A stretch of DNA of 64,000 nucleotides from Magnetospirillum sp. XM-1 (GCF_001511835.1 NZ_LN997848.1:4554001-4618000), one strand, 5' to 3'; shown: positions 33,092-42,444, counted from the first letter of the stretch. Numbers and translations: made by a program. The notes: generated from the letters alone by a model not told the origin.

Positions 33092-33381
33092 GTGACGATA
33101 AAGTGGGGATAACCGCGCCGATCCTCCAACTGGAGCCGGAGGCGAACAAATAATCCCCAACCATACCAGCAGTGCCTCATCTGCGTGGCGTCACCGCGGA
33201 GATAATGAGGAGGCACCGGCGTCACCTTGCAAACCTTTCCGCCGCCTGATCTCCCTTTCTTCGATACCCACGACTTCAACCGCTTTGCGCCCAACCGCAG
33301 ATCGGCCTTAAAATCGAGCGGCGGGCAGCGCATCTCACGGCAAGGCGTCTTCGTCGCCATTGAGCTTTTGGGAGGGTATCG

Positions 33382-33747
33382 GTGGCTTTTCTGAAGGCAT
33401 CTCCATCTATCGTCGACACCTTCCACGCCAAGGCCGTCACCAGCCAAGCGGTGTTCAGGCATGCCGACGAGAAGGCGTTCTGGATCCGGGCACGGAGAAA
33501 CCATTTGCTGGCTGGGTGGGCGTGCGATCTGACCGACGAGGATTCCCAGAACTATCTGCGGCTTCTCCTCGATGCCGATTTCGCCCGGGTATCCACGTCA
33601 GCCACCGAGGGGTATCTGATGATGAAGATCCGCAACGACTTGATGGGGTTTGGGATATTCCTTTCACCGACGCAGATTAAGGAGGTCTGCGAGGCTTTCG
33701 AGCGCCAGGCGCTGACGGAAATGGATAGCAAGCCTGTCGCTCACTGA
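33382..33747 (+). CDS. DUF1476 protein (F1-ATPase zeta-type inhibitor family)
   Basis: A 121-residue helical protein. The stretch RHADEKAFWIRARRNHLLAGWACDL matches the family consensus found in alphaproteobacterial ATP synthase zeta subunits (HDEE...ARRNKLLGLWAA), and the C-terminal half has the expected helices. Zeta inhibits the F1 motor in Paracoccus (known). This copy is divergent from the consensus, so it may be a paralogue with a different role. It starts at GTG 33382 behind GGGAGGG. The 290 bases before it show nothing supportable. Confidence 0.75.
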   Translation: MAFLKASPSIVDTFHAKAVTSQAVFRHADEKAFWIRARRNHLLAGWACDLTDEDSQNYLRLLLDADFARVSTSATEGYLMMKIRNDLMGFGIFLSPTQIKEVCEAFERQALTEMDSKPVAH

Positions 33748-33822
33748 CCCCGCCTTGGGGTTGACGGCACCATCATGACGGACGACGCCCCCGGCACGGT
33801 CTGCGTTTCATTCTTCCCGATC

Positions 33823-36708
33823 TCACCGCTTCAGGTCGCCAAGCAGGGCTTCGAACTGATCCGCCGGCATGGGTTTGGCGAATAGGTAACCCTGGCCGAA
33901 ATCGCAACCGGCGGCGGCCAGCAGGGCGTATTGCTCCTCGGTCTCGATTCCTTCGGCCACCACCTTCATGCCCAGCCGATGGGCCATCACGATGATGGCT
34001 TCGGCGATGGCGCGATCGCTGGAATCCATGGTCATGTCGCGGACGAAGGACTGGTCGATCTTGATGTAATCGATGTCGAAGCGCTTCAGATAGGACATGG
34101 CGGAATAGCCGGTGCCGAAATCGTCGAGCGCGACCTGCATGCCGGCGGCGCGGAACTTGGTCAGGCGCTCCATCACTTCCGCATGCTGGCCCAGCAGCAA
34201 TCCCTCGGTGACCTCGATGGAGATGCATTGGGGCGAGATGTTCAGCTCGCGCAGATGCTCGGCCCACTCCAGATGGCTGAAGCCGGAGAAGAACTGGCGG
34301 GGTGACTTGTTGACGGCGATCTGGAAACGGCAGGGAGCCGCCGGGCCGGCGTTTTGGTCCTTGCGGCAAATGCCGCCGACCACATGATGGCAGCGGTCGC
34401 AAAGCCGCCGCGCCGTGGCGGCGGCCTGGCGGAAGACCCAATTGCCGATATCGCAGATCAGGCCGGTTTCCTCGGCGATGGGAATGAAGATCGCGGGGCT
34501 GACGAAACCGCGCTCCGGATGGCGCCAGCGCAGCAAAGCCTCGGCCTTGACGATGGCCCGCGACGGCATGTCGATGATGGGCTGGTAGTAGACCTCGAAT
34601 TGCCCCTCGGACAGGGCCACCCGGAGATCATTGGCCAACTGCAGTCTGGTCTGCCCGGCTTCCCGCATGGATTCGGTGAAGCAGCACGAGCGGTCGCGCC
34701 CCCCGTTCTTGGCCTCACGCACGGCCTGATCGACGTTGCGCAGCAATTCCTCCATATCGCCACCATCGGTGGGATAGGCGGTGATGCCGATGCTGGCGGT
34801 CAGGTGGATGGTGTCGGCCCCCGAGCGGAAGGGCTCGGCGATGACCATGCGGATCGCCGCGACGGCCGCCTCCAGACGGGTGGTGCTCAGGTCGTCGATC
34901 ATGGAGACGATGAACTCGTCGGCTCCCAGATGGCCGATGACGTCCTTTTCCGACAGGCAGGACCCGATCCGGCGCACCACCTCCAGCAGCAACTGGTCGC
35001 CGATGGCGTGGCCCAGGGTGTCGTTGACCTCCTTGAAACGGTCGAGATCGACCAGCAGGACGCCTACCACCATGTCCGGAAGACTGTCGGCGCGCGCCAG
35101 ATCCTTGCGCAGCAGGTCCAGGAAGCGGCGGCGATTGGGCAGACCGGTCAACAGGTCATGGTTGGCCTGGTGCCAGATGATCTCCTCGGCCTTTTTCTGC
35201 TCGGTGATGTCCGAGGCGATGGCGACCCGGCGCTGAACCTGGCCCTCGGCATCGTAAATGGTCGAGATGGTCAGGCGTTCGGGATAGATCTCGCCGTTCT
35301 TGCGGCGGTTCCAGACCTCGCCCGACCAGTTGCCCGTGGCGGTGATGGACCGCCACATCTCGGCATAGAAGTCGGAATCGTGGCGGCCGGACTTCAGGAT
35401 GTTGGGATTCTTGCCGACCAGTTCCTCCGGCTCGTAGCCGGTCAGGCGGCAGAAGGGCTTGTTGACGCTGACGATCAGGCCGTCCGCGTTGGTGATGGCG
35501 ATGGCCTCGCTGGTGCCGTCGAACACCGACGCCGCCAGCGTAAGCTGCTCGGCATTGTCCCGAAGAGACTGCTTCTGGGCCCTGATGCGCTCGTGGAACT
35601 TGTTGAAACTGTCCAGCAGCTGGCGGATTTCCGGCCCGCCCTCCACCGGCAGGGGGCTTAAGGGGCGGCTGCCCGTGGCCATGGCGTTGAGCATCTCGGC
35701 GGCGTGTTCCAGCGGCCGCAACTGGCGACGGACGAACAGCCACAGCAACATGGCGATGATGACCGAGGCCAGCGCCGCATCCTGGTAGATCTCGAACTCC
35801 AGGCGGCGGATGGGGGCGAAGGCGACGGAGGTCGGAATGGTGGCGATGACCGCCCAGCCGGTGCTTTCGATCCGCCTGGAGGAACTGAGGACCTCGAGTC
35901 CCTCGGAATTGATGGAAAGCCCCGATCCCTCGTAGCCCTCCACGTAGCGGTCGAGCATGTGGTTGACGCCCGGGGACGGAAGGGGCTGGAGGATGCGGTC
36001 CTTGCGGGTGGAGGCGACGTACAGCCGGTCGCGGGGCGAAACGATGTGGAACTCGCCGTCCAGGCGGCTCTGCCGGGGGATGATCTCGGTGAAGAAGTCG
36101 CTGTCCGAGACGGAATTGGCCCCCACCAGGACGCCGATCACCTCGTTGGCCGCCCCCCGGACCGGAACGGCCAGCAGAACGACCGGACGATTGCTGAACC
36201 GTCCCAGGCGCGGGCGGCCGAAGGCGACCTCGTCGCCGGCCATGATCGCCTGGAAATAGTCTTCGCCCGAAAAATCCGATCCGGCCCGGCCCTTCAGGGC
36301 GGGAAAGTCAACGAAGCCGGTTCCTTGGCGGGAAACCACCGACAGCCCCAGATTGAACAGGCGGCCGATATGCTTGAACTCGGCCAGCTTGGCCCCCAGG
36401 CGCTCCCGGTCTCCCATCATTTCCGCTGAGATCAGGGACGCCACATCCTTCAGCGTGTTGATGCGGAGCTTGCTCTCCTCCTCGAGACTGTCGGTGATGT
36501 GCTCGACCAGGGCGGTCTGCTCGGCGGCGACCACGGCCTTGACGTCGTCTCGCACCTCTTCCGCCACGTCGTGGGCCAGCAGCCAGATGGCGGCGACGAA
36601 CATGACGACGCAGGCCGCGACGATCTTGGTCTTGAGGTCGAGCTTCCGAAATACTGCCGGCATGGCGCGGACCATCTGTCGCCGTTCAACGTGGCAGTTC
36701 ATTACCAT
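33823..36708 (-). CDS. Membrane PAS-GGDEF-EAL protein with a Cys-rich insertion
   Basis: A 961-residue c-di-GMP protein. TM1 is at residues 28-45, followed by a Cache-like periplasmic sensor (to about 300), TM2 near 315-330, a HAMP-like linker, a PAS domain (about 390-510), GGDEF (about 525-690) and EAL (about 700-955). The GGDEF signature reads GADEF, so cyclase activity is doubtful. The EAL motif (EALLRWRH) and DDFGTGYS loop are intact, suggesting phosphodiesterase activity. Near residues 767-791 the EAL domain has an extra segment, LCDRCHHVVGGICRK...PC, with four cysteines and a CxxCH motif. The ATG at 36708 has a weak ribosome site; 36675 is an alternative. Confidence 0.9.
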   Translation of the reverse strand: MVMNCHVERRQMVRAMPAVFRKLDLKTKIVAACVVMFVAAIWLLAHDVAEEVRDDVKAVVAAEQTALVEHITDSLEEESKLRINTLKDVASLISAEMMGDRERLGAKLAEFKHIGRLFNLGLSVVSRQGTGFVDFPALKGRAGSDFSGEDYFQAIMAGDEVAFGRPRLGRFSNRPVVLLAVPVRGAANEVIGVLVGANSVSDSDFFTEIIPRQSRLDGEFHIVSPRDRLYVASTRKDRILQPLPSPGVNHMLDRYVEGYEGSGLSINSEGLEVLSSSRRIESTGWAVIATIPTSVAFAPIRRLEFEIYQDAALASVIIAMLLWLFVRRQLRPLEHAAEMLNAMATGSRPLSPLPVEGGPEIRQLLDSFNKFHERIRAQKQSLRDNAEQLTLAASVFDGTSEAIAITNADGLIVSVNKPFCRLTGYEPEELVGKNPNILKSGRHDSDFYAEMWRSITATGNWSGEVWNRRKNGEIYPERLTISTIYDAEGQVQRRVAIASDITEQKKAEEIIWHQANHDLLTGLPNRRRFLDLLRKDLARADSLPDMVVGVLLVDLDRFKEVNDTLGHAIGDQLLLEVVRRIGSCLSEKDVIGHLGADEFIVSMIDDLSTTRLEAAVAAIRMVIAEPFRSGADTIHLTASIGITAYPTDGGDMEELLRNVDQAVREAKNGGRDRSCCFTESMREAGQTRLQLANDLRVALSEGQFEVYYQPIIDMPSRAIVKAEALLRWRHPERGFVSPAIFIPIAEETGLICDIGNWVFRQAAATARRLCDRCHHVVGGICRKDQNAGPAAPCRFQIAVNKSPRQFFSGFSHLEWAEHLRELNISPQCISIEVTEGLLLGQHAEVMERLTKFRAAGMQVALDDFGTGYSAMSYLKRFDIDYIKIDQSFVRDMTMDSSDRAIAEAIIVMAHRLGMKVVAEGIETEEQYALLAAAGCDFGQGYLFAKPMPADQFEALLGDLKR

Positions 36709-37106
36709 CTTTTGACAATTGTCATTAGACTAACAGAAGTATGACCAAGCTCAGATGATGCCTACGCCTTTCGGAGGGAGCATCAGGTCAGCCGCTCCAT
36801 TTCCCAGGCCCAGTCCTGGTAATTCCGGCGATGTTCCGCCCAGCGGGGGACCGCCCGGAGCCCATGGGAGGCCTCGGTCGGTTCAGCCTGGAGTGAATAG
36901 GGGAAGGTTCCGTTTGGCATGGATCACGCCGATTTACGTCGGGTCCAGGCCGGAGTGAGCACGTTGTCCCACTGTACGCCGCCGAACCTGAACCCAGCAT
37001 GAACCGCCGAGTCGCGGGCCGTTCAGGTGAGGCGCGCTAGGATATGGGGAGTGGTGCCGGTGAAAGCGGCAAACCGCCCTGTCACTGACCGTGGAGGCTG
37101 CAGCGA
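36709..37106. other. Gene-free stretch between divergent genes
   Basis: About 400 bases separate the GGDEF-EAL gene from the PepSY gene. No convincing gene, RNA or long repeat is visible. Promoters for both flanking genes must lie here, but no clear -35/-10 pair stands out. Confidence 0.3.
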
Positions 37107-37556
37107 ATGAGGCGCATCAGAACATTGGTGGCCACCGGGCTGATGCTGGTGATTTCGGCAATGGGCGCGGCGGCCCAGACCCCGCCCCCCGATGCCATGC
37201 CGCTGAAGGCCGTTCTGGAAAAGCTGAACGAGCAGCGCTTCGACGTCCGGGGCATCTCCTACCAGGCCCCATGGTGGGTCGTGGTGCTGCGGACCCCGCG
37301 GGGCGGAGCGATGACCGCGGGATTCGACGCCGTGACCGGCGAGATGCGTGACGACTTCCCCGTCGAGCGCCTGCCCGCCCCCATCCCGGGCGACGTCAAG
37401 ACCGCCTTGGAGGTGGTTCAGAAGCTATCCGGCCCCGAAGAGAACCGTATCACCGCCGTCCGTTACCTTAACGGTGACTATCACGTCGATCTCGCAAATG
37501 GCGGCAGCGCCAGGACCATCATCCTTGATGCCAGGACCGGCCTGCCTCGCCCCTGA
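37107..37556 (+). CDS. Periplasmic PepSY-like protein
   Basis: A 149-residue protein with a signal peptide (TLVATGLMLVISAMGAAAQ) and two short alpha-beta units like PepSY domains (MPLKAVLEKLNEQRFDVRGISYQ...FDAVTGEM and YHVDLANGGSARTIILDARTGLP). PepSY domains bind or inhibit partners in the periplasm. It precedes a cytochrome b561 gene by 13 bases, and the pair probably forms a small membrane redox unit. The ATG at 37107 follows GTGGAGG. Confidence 0.78.
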   Translation: MRRIRTLVATGLMLVISAMGAAAQTPPPDAMPLKAVLEKLNEQRFDVRGISYQAPWWVVVLRTPRGGAMTAGFDAVTGEMRDDFPVERLPAPIPGDVKTALEVVQKLSGPEENRITAVRYLNGDYHVDLANGGSARTIILDARTGLPRP

Positions 37557-37569
37557 TTAGGAGACTCCC

Positions 37570-38145
37570 ATGAAATATGATCCCTTGACCAAGCTTCTTC
37601 ACGCCAGCATCGCCCTCGGCGTTTCGCTCCAGATGATCACCAGCCTGGTGATGATCTATCCCAAGCCGGGACGCCTGCCCAATCAATGGTACGAGGTCCA
37701 CGAATGGGTGGGGATCGCGCTGTTGGGAATCGTCTCCATCCACTGGCTGTGGGCGGTGGGCCGGACGCTGACCCGCGGGGACGCGCTGCTGCTGTTCCCG
37801 TGGTTCTCCCGGGCGCGGTTGGAACAGCTCGGCCGCGATGTCGCCGAAACCGGGCGCGAAGCGCTGCGCGGGCGCCTGCCCGCCGGTGACGAACCCAGGG
37901 CCCTGCCGGCGGCGGTGCAAGGTCTGGGACTGCTGCTGGCACTGGGCATGGCCGCCACCGGAACGGCCCTGGCCATGGGCATGGCCCCGGACGGAGGGCT
38001 TTCCCCGTCGTTGCGGGTAGTGAAGGAAGTCCATGAGTCCTTTGCGCCGGTGATGTGGGCCTATCTGATGGTTCATCCGCTGCTCGGCGTCATTCACCAG
38101 ATCGCGGGCCACAGGAGCCTGAGCCGGATGTTCGGCCCACGCTGA
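37570..38145 (+). CDS. Cytochrome b561-family membrane protein
   Basis: A 191-residue protein with four transmembrane helices and histidines at the heme positions: KLLHASIA (helix 1), YEVHEWVG (helix 2), VKEVHESF (helix 3) and YLMVHPLLG (helix 4). This matches bacterial di-heme cytochrome b561 proteins, which pass electrons between quinones and periplasmic partners. The ATG at 37570 follows AGGAG. The upstream PepSY protein may be its partner. Confidence 0.85.
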   Translation: MKYDPLTKLLHASIALGVSLQMITSLVMIYPKPGRLPNQWYEVHEWVGIALLGIVSIHWLWAVGRTLTRGDALLLFPWFSRARLEQLGRDVAETGREALRGRLPAGDEPRALPAAVQGLGLLLALGMAATGTALAMGMAPDGGLSPSLRVVKEVHESFAPVMWAYLMVHPLLGVIHQIAGHRSLSRMFGPR

Positions 38146-38361
38146 TCCGACTGAAACTGCATGGACATGGGGACGCTCGGGGTGATCGCGGTGCAAAGCC
38201 CAGATCACCCGACGCCCCTGCCGGATAAATGGGGCATCGATAGTGGCCGCCGCGGCATGGCGCGTCCGCAAGCAAGTCGGCGCAAACCTTCCGCGCTACA
38301 GACGCCCCAAAGGCTGGTCGCAGAAACAGCCGGCCTGAACGACCGGCTTGAGAGACACGTT

Positions 38362-38958
38362 CTATCGGCGATCGTCCCCGGAAAGAACCACCAGGATCTC
38401 TGCGTCGCCATTGCCGACCGACAGAAACGCGTGCCCCTGCCCCGCATCGAAATAGATGCTTTCCCCTTGGCCGAGCAGGACCGGTTCGCGGTCGTCGAGA
38501 TGGACCTCCACCACGCCCGACAGAACGAACAGGAATTCCTCGCCGGCATGACGCAGCAGGGGGCCGAAATCCTTGAGGGAACGCGCCTTCACCCAGGCGG
38601 TGGCGGGCACCATGGTCTTGCCCGCTAGGGTGGCGGCCAGATAGCCGTAATCGTAATTGGGCGTCGATACCCGGTGGGCCTGGTCCCGCCGCGTCACCAC
38701 CGAGCGCCGCGCCACCGTTCCCTCGGGCGGAGGCCCGAACAGTTCGGAGATGTCGATGCCCAGTCCGCGGCTGAGTTGCAGCAGCTTGTCGTAGGTGGGC
38801 GACATCTGCCCGCGCTCCACCTTGGAGACGGTGGAAATGGCCAGCCCGCTGGCCTCGGCCACCTGCTTGAGGGTCCAGCCGCGTGCCAGCCTATGGGTTC
38901 TCAGACGCGATCCCATTTCGCTTAGCGGCACCAGATCCTCGGATTCGACTTGGCTCAT
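38362..38958 (-). CDS. XRE-cupin transcriptional regulator
   Basis: A 198-residue protein. Residues 15-70 are a Cro/C1 helix-turn-helix (LRTHRLARGWTLKQVAEASGLAISTVSKVERGQ) and residues 115-190 a cupin sensor fold (GEEFLFVLSGVVEVHLDD, GESIYFDAGQGHAFLSVGNGDAEILVV). Such regulators control small-molecule catabolism or transport, with the cupin binding the effector. It is divergent from the binding-protein/mandelate genes, and a tandem palindromic operator lies 9 bases upstream of its ATG, so it probably regulates both sides. Confidence 0.9.
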   Translation of the reverse strand: MSQVESEDLVPLSEMGSRLRTHRLARGWTLKQVAEASGLAISTVSKVERGQMSPTYDKLLQLSRGLGIDISELFGPPPEGTVARRSVVTRRDQAHRVSTPNYDYGYLAATLAGKTMVPATAWVKARSLKDFGPLLRHAGEEFLFVLSGVVEVHLDDREPVLLGQGESIYFDAGQGHAFLSVGNGDAEILVVLSGDDRR

Positions 38959-38967
38959 GGCACGATA

Positions 38968-38999
38968 TTTTCCGATACGAAAATTTTCTGATAGGAAAA
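38968..38999. promoter_or_regulatory. Tandem operator of the XRE-cupin regulator
   Basis: Two abutting 16-bp inverted repeats: TTTTCCGATACGAAAA (38968-38983) and TTTTCTGATAGGAAAA (38984-38999). Both follow TTTTC-YGATAS-GAAAA. They lie 9 bases from the regulator start and 76 bases before the binding-protein start, in the shared promoter region. Confidence 0.7.
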
Positions 39000-39075
39000 T
39001 CTCAGCGATGTGCCTACCTTAACCGAAATGGCGTCCAAGCCAACTTCATTCACGCAGGACAGGAAGGACAACGTC

Positions 39076-40233
39076 ATGGGAAGCAATGGTCCGGTGTCGC
39101 GCAATCTGATCACCCTTCTGGCCGTCGGCCTCGGACTGGCGGCGACGCCCGCCCCGGCGGCCGAGCCCATCCGCATCGGTTCGGTGGTTTCCGCCACCGG
39201 ACCGGCCAGTTTCCTTGGCGATCCCGAGCAGAAGACGCTGGAATTGCTGGTGGAGAAGGTCAACGCCGCCGGCGGCGTCCTCGGCCGCAAGATCGAGCTG
39301 ATCCCCTATGACGACGCCAGCGATACGGCCAAGGCCAACACCATGGTCCGGCGCCTGATCCAGCAAGACAAGGTCGACGTCATCATCGGCGCCTCCACCA
39401 CCGGCTCGACCATGGGCATGGTCCCGGTGGCCGAGGCGGCCAAGGTCCCCATGGTCTCGCTGGCGGCGGCCTCGGTGATCGTCGAGCCGGTCAAGCCCTA
39501 TGTCTTCAAGATGCCCCATTCCGACCGCATGGCGGCGCAGAAGGTCCTGGAGGACATGAAGAAGCGGGGCATCACCAATTTCGCCTTGCTGTCCGACACC
39601 GGCGGCTTCGGCAAGTCCGGCCACGACGAGACCCTGAAGATCGCCGCCACCATGGGCATGCCGGTGGTCGAGGACCTGTCCTACGGCGACAAGGACACCG
39701 ACATGACGCCGCAGCTGACCAAGGCCAAGCTGTCGGGCGCCAAGGCCATCTTCGTGTTCGGCACCGGGCAGGCCCCGGCGGTGATCGCCCGCAACCACGC
39801 CCAGCTTGCGCTGGGCATTCCGCTCTACATGTCCCACGGCCAGGCCTCCATGGACTTCGTCAAGCTGACCGGCAAGCCGGCCGAAGGCATCCGCATGCCC
39901 TCGCCCGCCCTGCTGATCGCCGAGAACCTGCCCGCCTCCGACCCCCAGCGGGCGGTCAGCGTCGAGTACAAGCGGGAATTCGAGGCGCGCTACAAGACCG
40001 ACGTCTCCACCTTCGGCGGCTACGCCTTCGACGCGCTGCGCATGGTGATCGACGCCATCAAGAAGACCGGCGGCACCGACAAGGAAAAGGTCCGCGCCGC
40101 CCTGGAGCAGACCACCGGCTTCGCCGGAGTGAGCGGCATCTACAACATGAGCGAGACCGACCATATGGGCCTGGGGGCCCAGTCCTTCCGCATGGTCGAA
40201 ATCCGAAACGGCGGCTTTGCCGAAGCCCAGTGA
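39076..40233 (+). CDS. Branched-chain amino acid-type ABC substrate-binding protein (LivK-like)
   Basis: A 385-residue protein with a signal peptide (LITLLAVGLGLAATPAPAAA-type region) and a type 1 periplasmic binding fold: IRIGSVVSATGPASFLGDPEQKTLELLVEKVNAAGGVLGRK-like N-terminus (residues 28-70), VDVIIGASTTGSTMGMVPVAE, and FGGYAFDALRMVIDA. Members of this family often bind aromatic acids. No permease or ATPase genes adjoin it. The following genes, a 2-hydroxyacid dehydrogenase and a mandelate racemase homologue, suggest an aromatic 2-hydroxyacid as ligand (inference). The ATG at 39076 follows AGGAAGGA. Confidence 0.88.
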   Translation: MGSNGPVSRNLITLLAVGLGLAATPAPAAEPIRIGSVVSATGPASFLGDPEQKTLELLVEKVNAAGGVLGRKIELIPYDDASDTAKANTMVRRLIQQDKVDVIIGASTTGSTMGMVPVAEAAKVPMVSLAAASVIVEPVKPYVFKMPHSDRMAAQKVLEDMKKRGITNFALLSDTGGFGKSGHDETLKIAATMGMPVVEDLSYGDKDTDMTPQLTKAKLSGAKAIFVFGTGQAPAVIARNHAQLALGIPLYMSHGQASMDFVKLTGKPAEGIRMPSPALLIAENLPASDPQRAVSVEYKREFEARYKTDVSTFGGYAFDALRMVIDAIKKTGGTDKEKVRAALEQTTGFAGVSGIYNMSETDHMGLGAQSFRMVEIRNGGFAEAQ

Positions 40234-40243
40234 GGCCGCGCCC

Positions 40244-41377
40244 ATGCTGGTGAACATCGAGGACCACCGCCGCCGGGCCAAGCGCCACCTGCCGCGTTTC
40301 GTCTTCGATTACGTGGAGGGCGGCGCCGACGACGAAAGCTGTCTGCGCCGCAACCGCGCCGACATGGAGGGGGTCAGCCTGATCCCCACCTGCCTGCGCG
40401 ACGTTTCCACCATCGACGTCTCCACCGAGATTCTGGGGCGGCGGTGGCGGGCCCCCATCGCCATCGCCCCCACCGGCTTCAACGGCTTGCTGCGTCCCGA
40501 CGGCGACATCATGGCCGCGCGGGCGGCGGCCGCGGCGGGCATTCCCTTCTGCCTGTCCACCGCCTCCAACACCCGCATGGAGCGGCTGCCCGACGATGGC
40601 GGCGAGCGATGGCTCCAGCTTTACGTCATGACCGACCGCGCCATCGCCGAGCAGATGCTGGACCGCGCCCACCGGGCCGGTTTCACCACCCTGGTCCTGA
40701 CCGTCGACGTTCCCACCGGCGGCAACCGCGAACGGGACCGGCGCAACGGCTTTCGCCTGCCCTTCCGGCCCTCGGTCTCGACCCTGCTCGACCTGTGCCG
40801 GCGCCCGGCCTGGCTCGCTGGTCTGGCCCGCTCGGGACCGCCGCGCTTTTGCAATCTCAGCCGGGATGAGAGCGACGGCCAATCGGTGGAGCTCCAGGCC
40901 ACCCTGCTCAACCGCGCCCTGGACCGCCGTCTGGCCTGGGACGATCTGGCCTGGCTGCGCCGGCGCTGGGACGGGGCCATCGTGATCAAGGGGCTGCTCA
41001 ACCCGGAGGACGCGGCCCAGGCCGTCCGCTTCGGCGCCGACGGGATCATCGTCTCCAATCACGGCGGCCGTCAGCTGGACGCGGCGCCCTCGACCATCTC
41101 CATCCTGCCCGCCATGGTCGCCGCCGTCGCCGGCCGCATCCCCGTCCTGGTGGACAGCGGCTTCCGGCGGGGCTCGGACGTGGTCAAGGCCCTGGCCCTG
41201 GGCGCCGCCGGAATCCTGCTCGGCCGCCCGGTCCTCTACGGTCTGGCGGGAGGCGGCGAAGCGGGAGTCCGGGCGGTCCTGGAAACCATCATCGCCGAGA
41301 TCGAGACCACCATGACCCTGGTCGGCGCGGCCACCCTCGCCGATATCGGTCCCCAACATCTGGTGCGCCCATCATGA
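40244..41377 (+). CDS. FMN-dependent alpha-hydroxyacid dehydrogenase (mandelate/lactate dehydrogenase-like)
   Basis: A 377-residue flavoenzyme of the lactate dehydrogenase/glycolate oxidase family. Visible motifs are FDYVEGGADDE, IAIAPTGFNGL (FMN loop), the active-site SNHGGRQLD with the base histidine, and VDSGFRRGSDVVKALALGA. It oxidises an L-2-hydroxyacid to a 2-oxoacid. The neighbour is a mandelate racemase homologue, so L-mandelate to benzoylformate is the favoured reaction, with other 2-hydroxyacids possible. The ATG at 40244 lies 10 bases after the binding-protein stop; the gene overlaps the next by ATGA. Confidence 0.87.
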   Translation: MLVNIEDHRRRAKRHLPRFVFDYVEGGADDESCLRRNRADMEGVSLIPTCLRDVSTIDVSTEILGRRWRAPIAIAPTGFNGLLRPDGDIMAARAAAAAGIPFCLSTASNTRMERLPDDGGERWLQLYVMTDRAIAEQMLDRAHRAGFTTLVLTVDVPTGGNRERDRRNGFRLPFRPSVSTLLDLCRRPAWLAGLARSGPPRFCNLSRDESDGQSVELQATLLNRALDRRLAWDDLAWLRRRWDGAIVIKGLLNPEDAAQAVRFGADGIIVSNHGGRQLDAAPSTISILPAMVAAVAGRIPVLVDSGFRRGSDVVKALALGAAGILLGRPVLYGLAGGGEAGVRAVLETIIAEIETTMTLVGAATLADIGPQHLVRPS

Positions 41378-42444
41378 TCATCGAAAGCCTCGCCGCGCGG
41401 GCGGTCAACGTCCCGCTGGAATACCCGGTGCGCACCAGCGTCGGAACCGTCGCCACCGCGCCCCTGGTGCTGATCGACATCGCCACCGACGCAGGATTCG
41501 TCGGCCGCTCCTATGTCTTCACCTACACCCCGCTGGCCCTGGCCGCCATGCGCGAAATGCTGGCTTCCCTGGGCGGAATCCTGGCGGGGCAGCCGGCGGC
41601 GCCCGCCGAGATCGACCGCTTGCTGGAGGGGCGCTTCCGCCTGCTGGGGGCGACCGGGCTGGTCCGCATGGCCATGGCCGGAATCGACATGGCGCTGTGG
41701 GACGCGGCGGCGCAAAAGCTGGGCGTTCCCCTGGTGGAGATGCTGGGGGGCCGGCGCCGCCCCATCCCCGCCTATGACAGCCACTCCATGGACGGCGAGG
41801 CCCTGGCGGTCGAGCGGGCGGCCAAGGCGGCCGGCCAGGGATACACCGCCATCAAGACCAAGGTCGGGTATCCCAGCCTGGCCGAGGACATCGGGGTGGT
41901 CCGGGCCATCCGCAAGGCGGTGGGCGACGGCGTCCGGATTCTGGCCGATTACAACCAGTCCTTAAGCGTCCCCGAGGCGATCCGGCGCGGCAAGGCCCTG
42001 GAGGACGAGGGCGTCGCCTGGCTCGAGGAGCCCACCAGGCAGGAGGACTATCTCGGCCATGCCCGCATCCGCCAGGCCCTGAACATTCCGGTGCAGATGG
42101 GCGAGAACTGGTTCGGCGTCGACGAGATGACCAGGGCGCTGGACGCGGGCGCCACCGCCCTGGCCATGCCCGACGCCATGAAGATCGGCGGGGTGACCGG
42201 CTGGCTGCGGGCCGCCGCCCTGGCCCAGAGCCGGGGCATTCCCATGTCCAGCCACATCTTCCAGGAGGTCAGCTGCCACCTGATGGCGGTAACACCCACC
42301 GCCCATCTGCTGGAACGCATGGACCTCGCGGCCCCGATCCTCGAGGAGCCCCTGAAATTCGAGGCCGGCTGCGCCATCATCCCCGAACAACCCGGCACCG
42401 GAATTCGCTGGAACGAAGAAGCGGTCCGCCGCTACGCCCATTGA
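41374..42444 (+). CDS. Mandelate racemase-like enolase-superfamily enzyme
   Basis: A 356-residue enolase-superfamily protein with the full mandelate-racemase residue set in order: IKTKVGY (KxK), ADYNQS, WLEEP, MGENW and SSHIFQE with the partner histidine. The N-terminal capping domain has EYPVRTSVGTV. Known mandelate racemase interconverts D- and L-mandelate, which would feed the L-specific dehydrogenase encoded just upstream. Coupled by a 4-base overlap. Confidence 0.88.
   Translation: MIIESLAARAVNVPLEYPVRTSVGTVATAPLVLIDIATDAGFVGRSYVFTYTPLALAAMREMLASLGGILAGQPAAPAEIDRLLEGRFRLLGATGLVRMAMAGIDMALWDAAAQKLGVPLVEMLGGRRRPIPAYDSHSMDGEALAVERAAKAAGQGYTAIKTKVGYPSLAEDIGVVRAIRKAVGDGVRILADYNQSLSVPEAIRRGKALEDEGVAWLEEPTRQEDYLGHARIRQALNIPVQMGENWFGVDEMTRALDAGATALAMPDAMKIGGVTGWLRAAALAQSRGIPMSSHIFQEVSCHLMAVTPTAHLLERMDLAAPILEEPLKFEAGCAIIPEQPGTGIRWNEEAVRRYAH

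Noticed and set aside
34336..34408. Covalent heme c in the EAL domain
   Set aside because: The CxxCH is on the cytoplasmic side, whereas heme c is attached in the periplasm; metal or redox function is more plausible.
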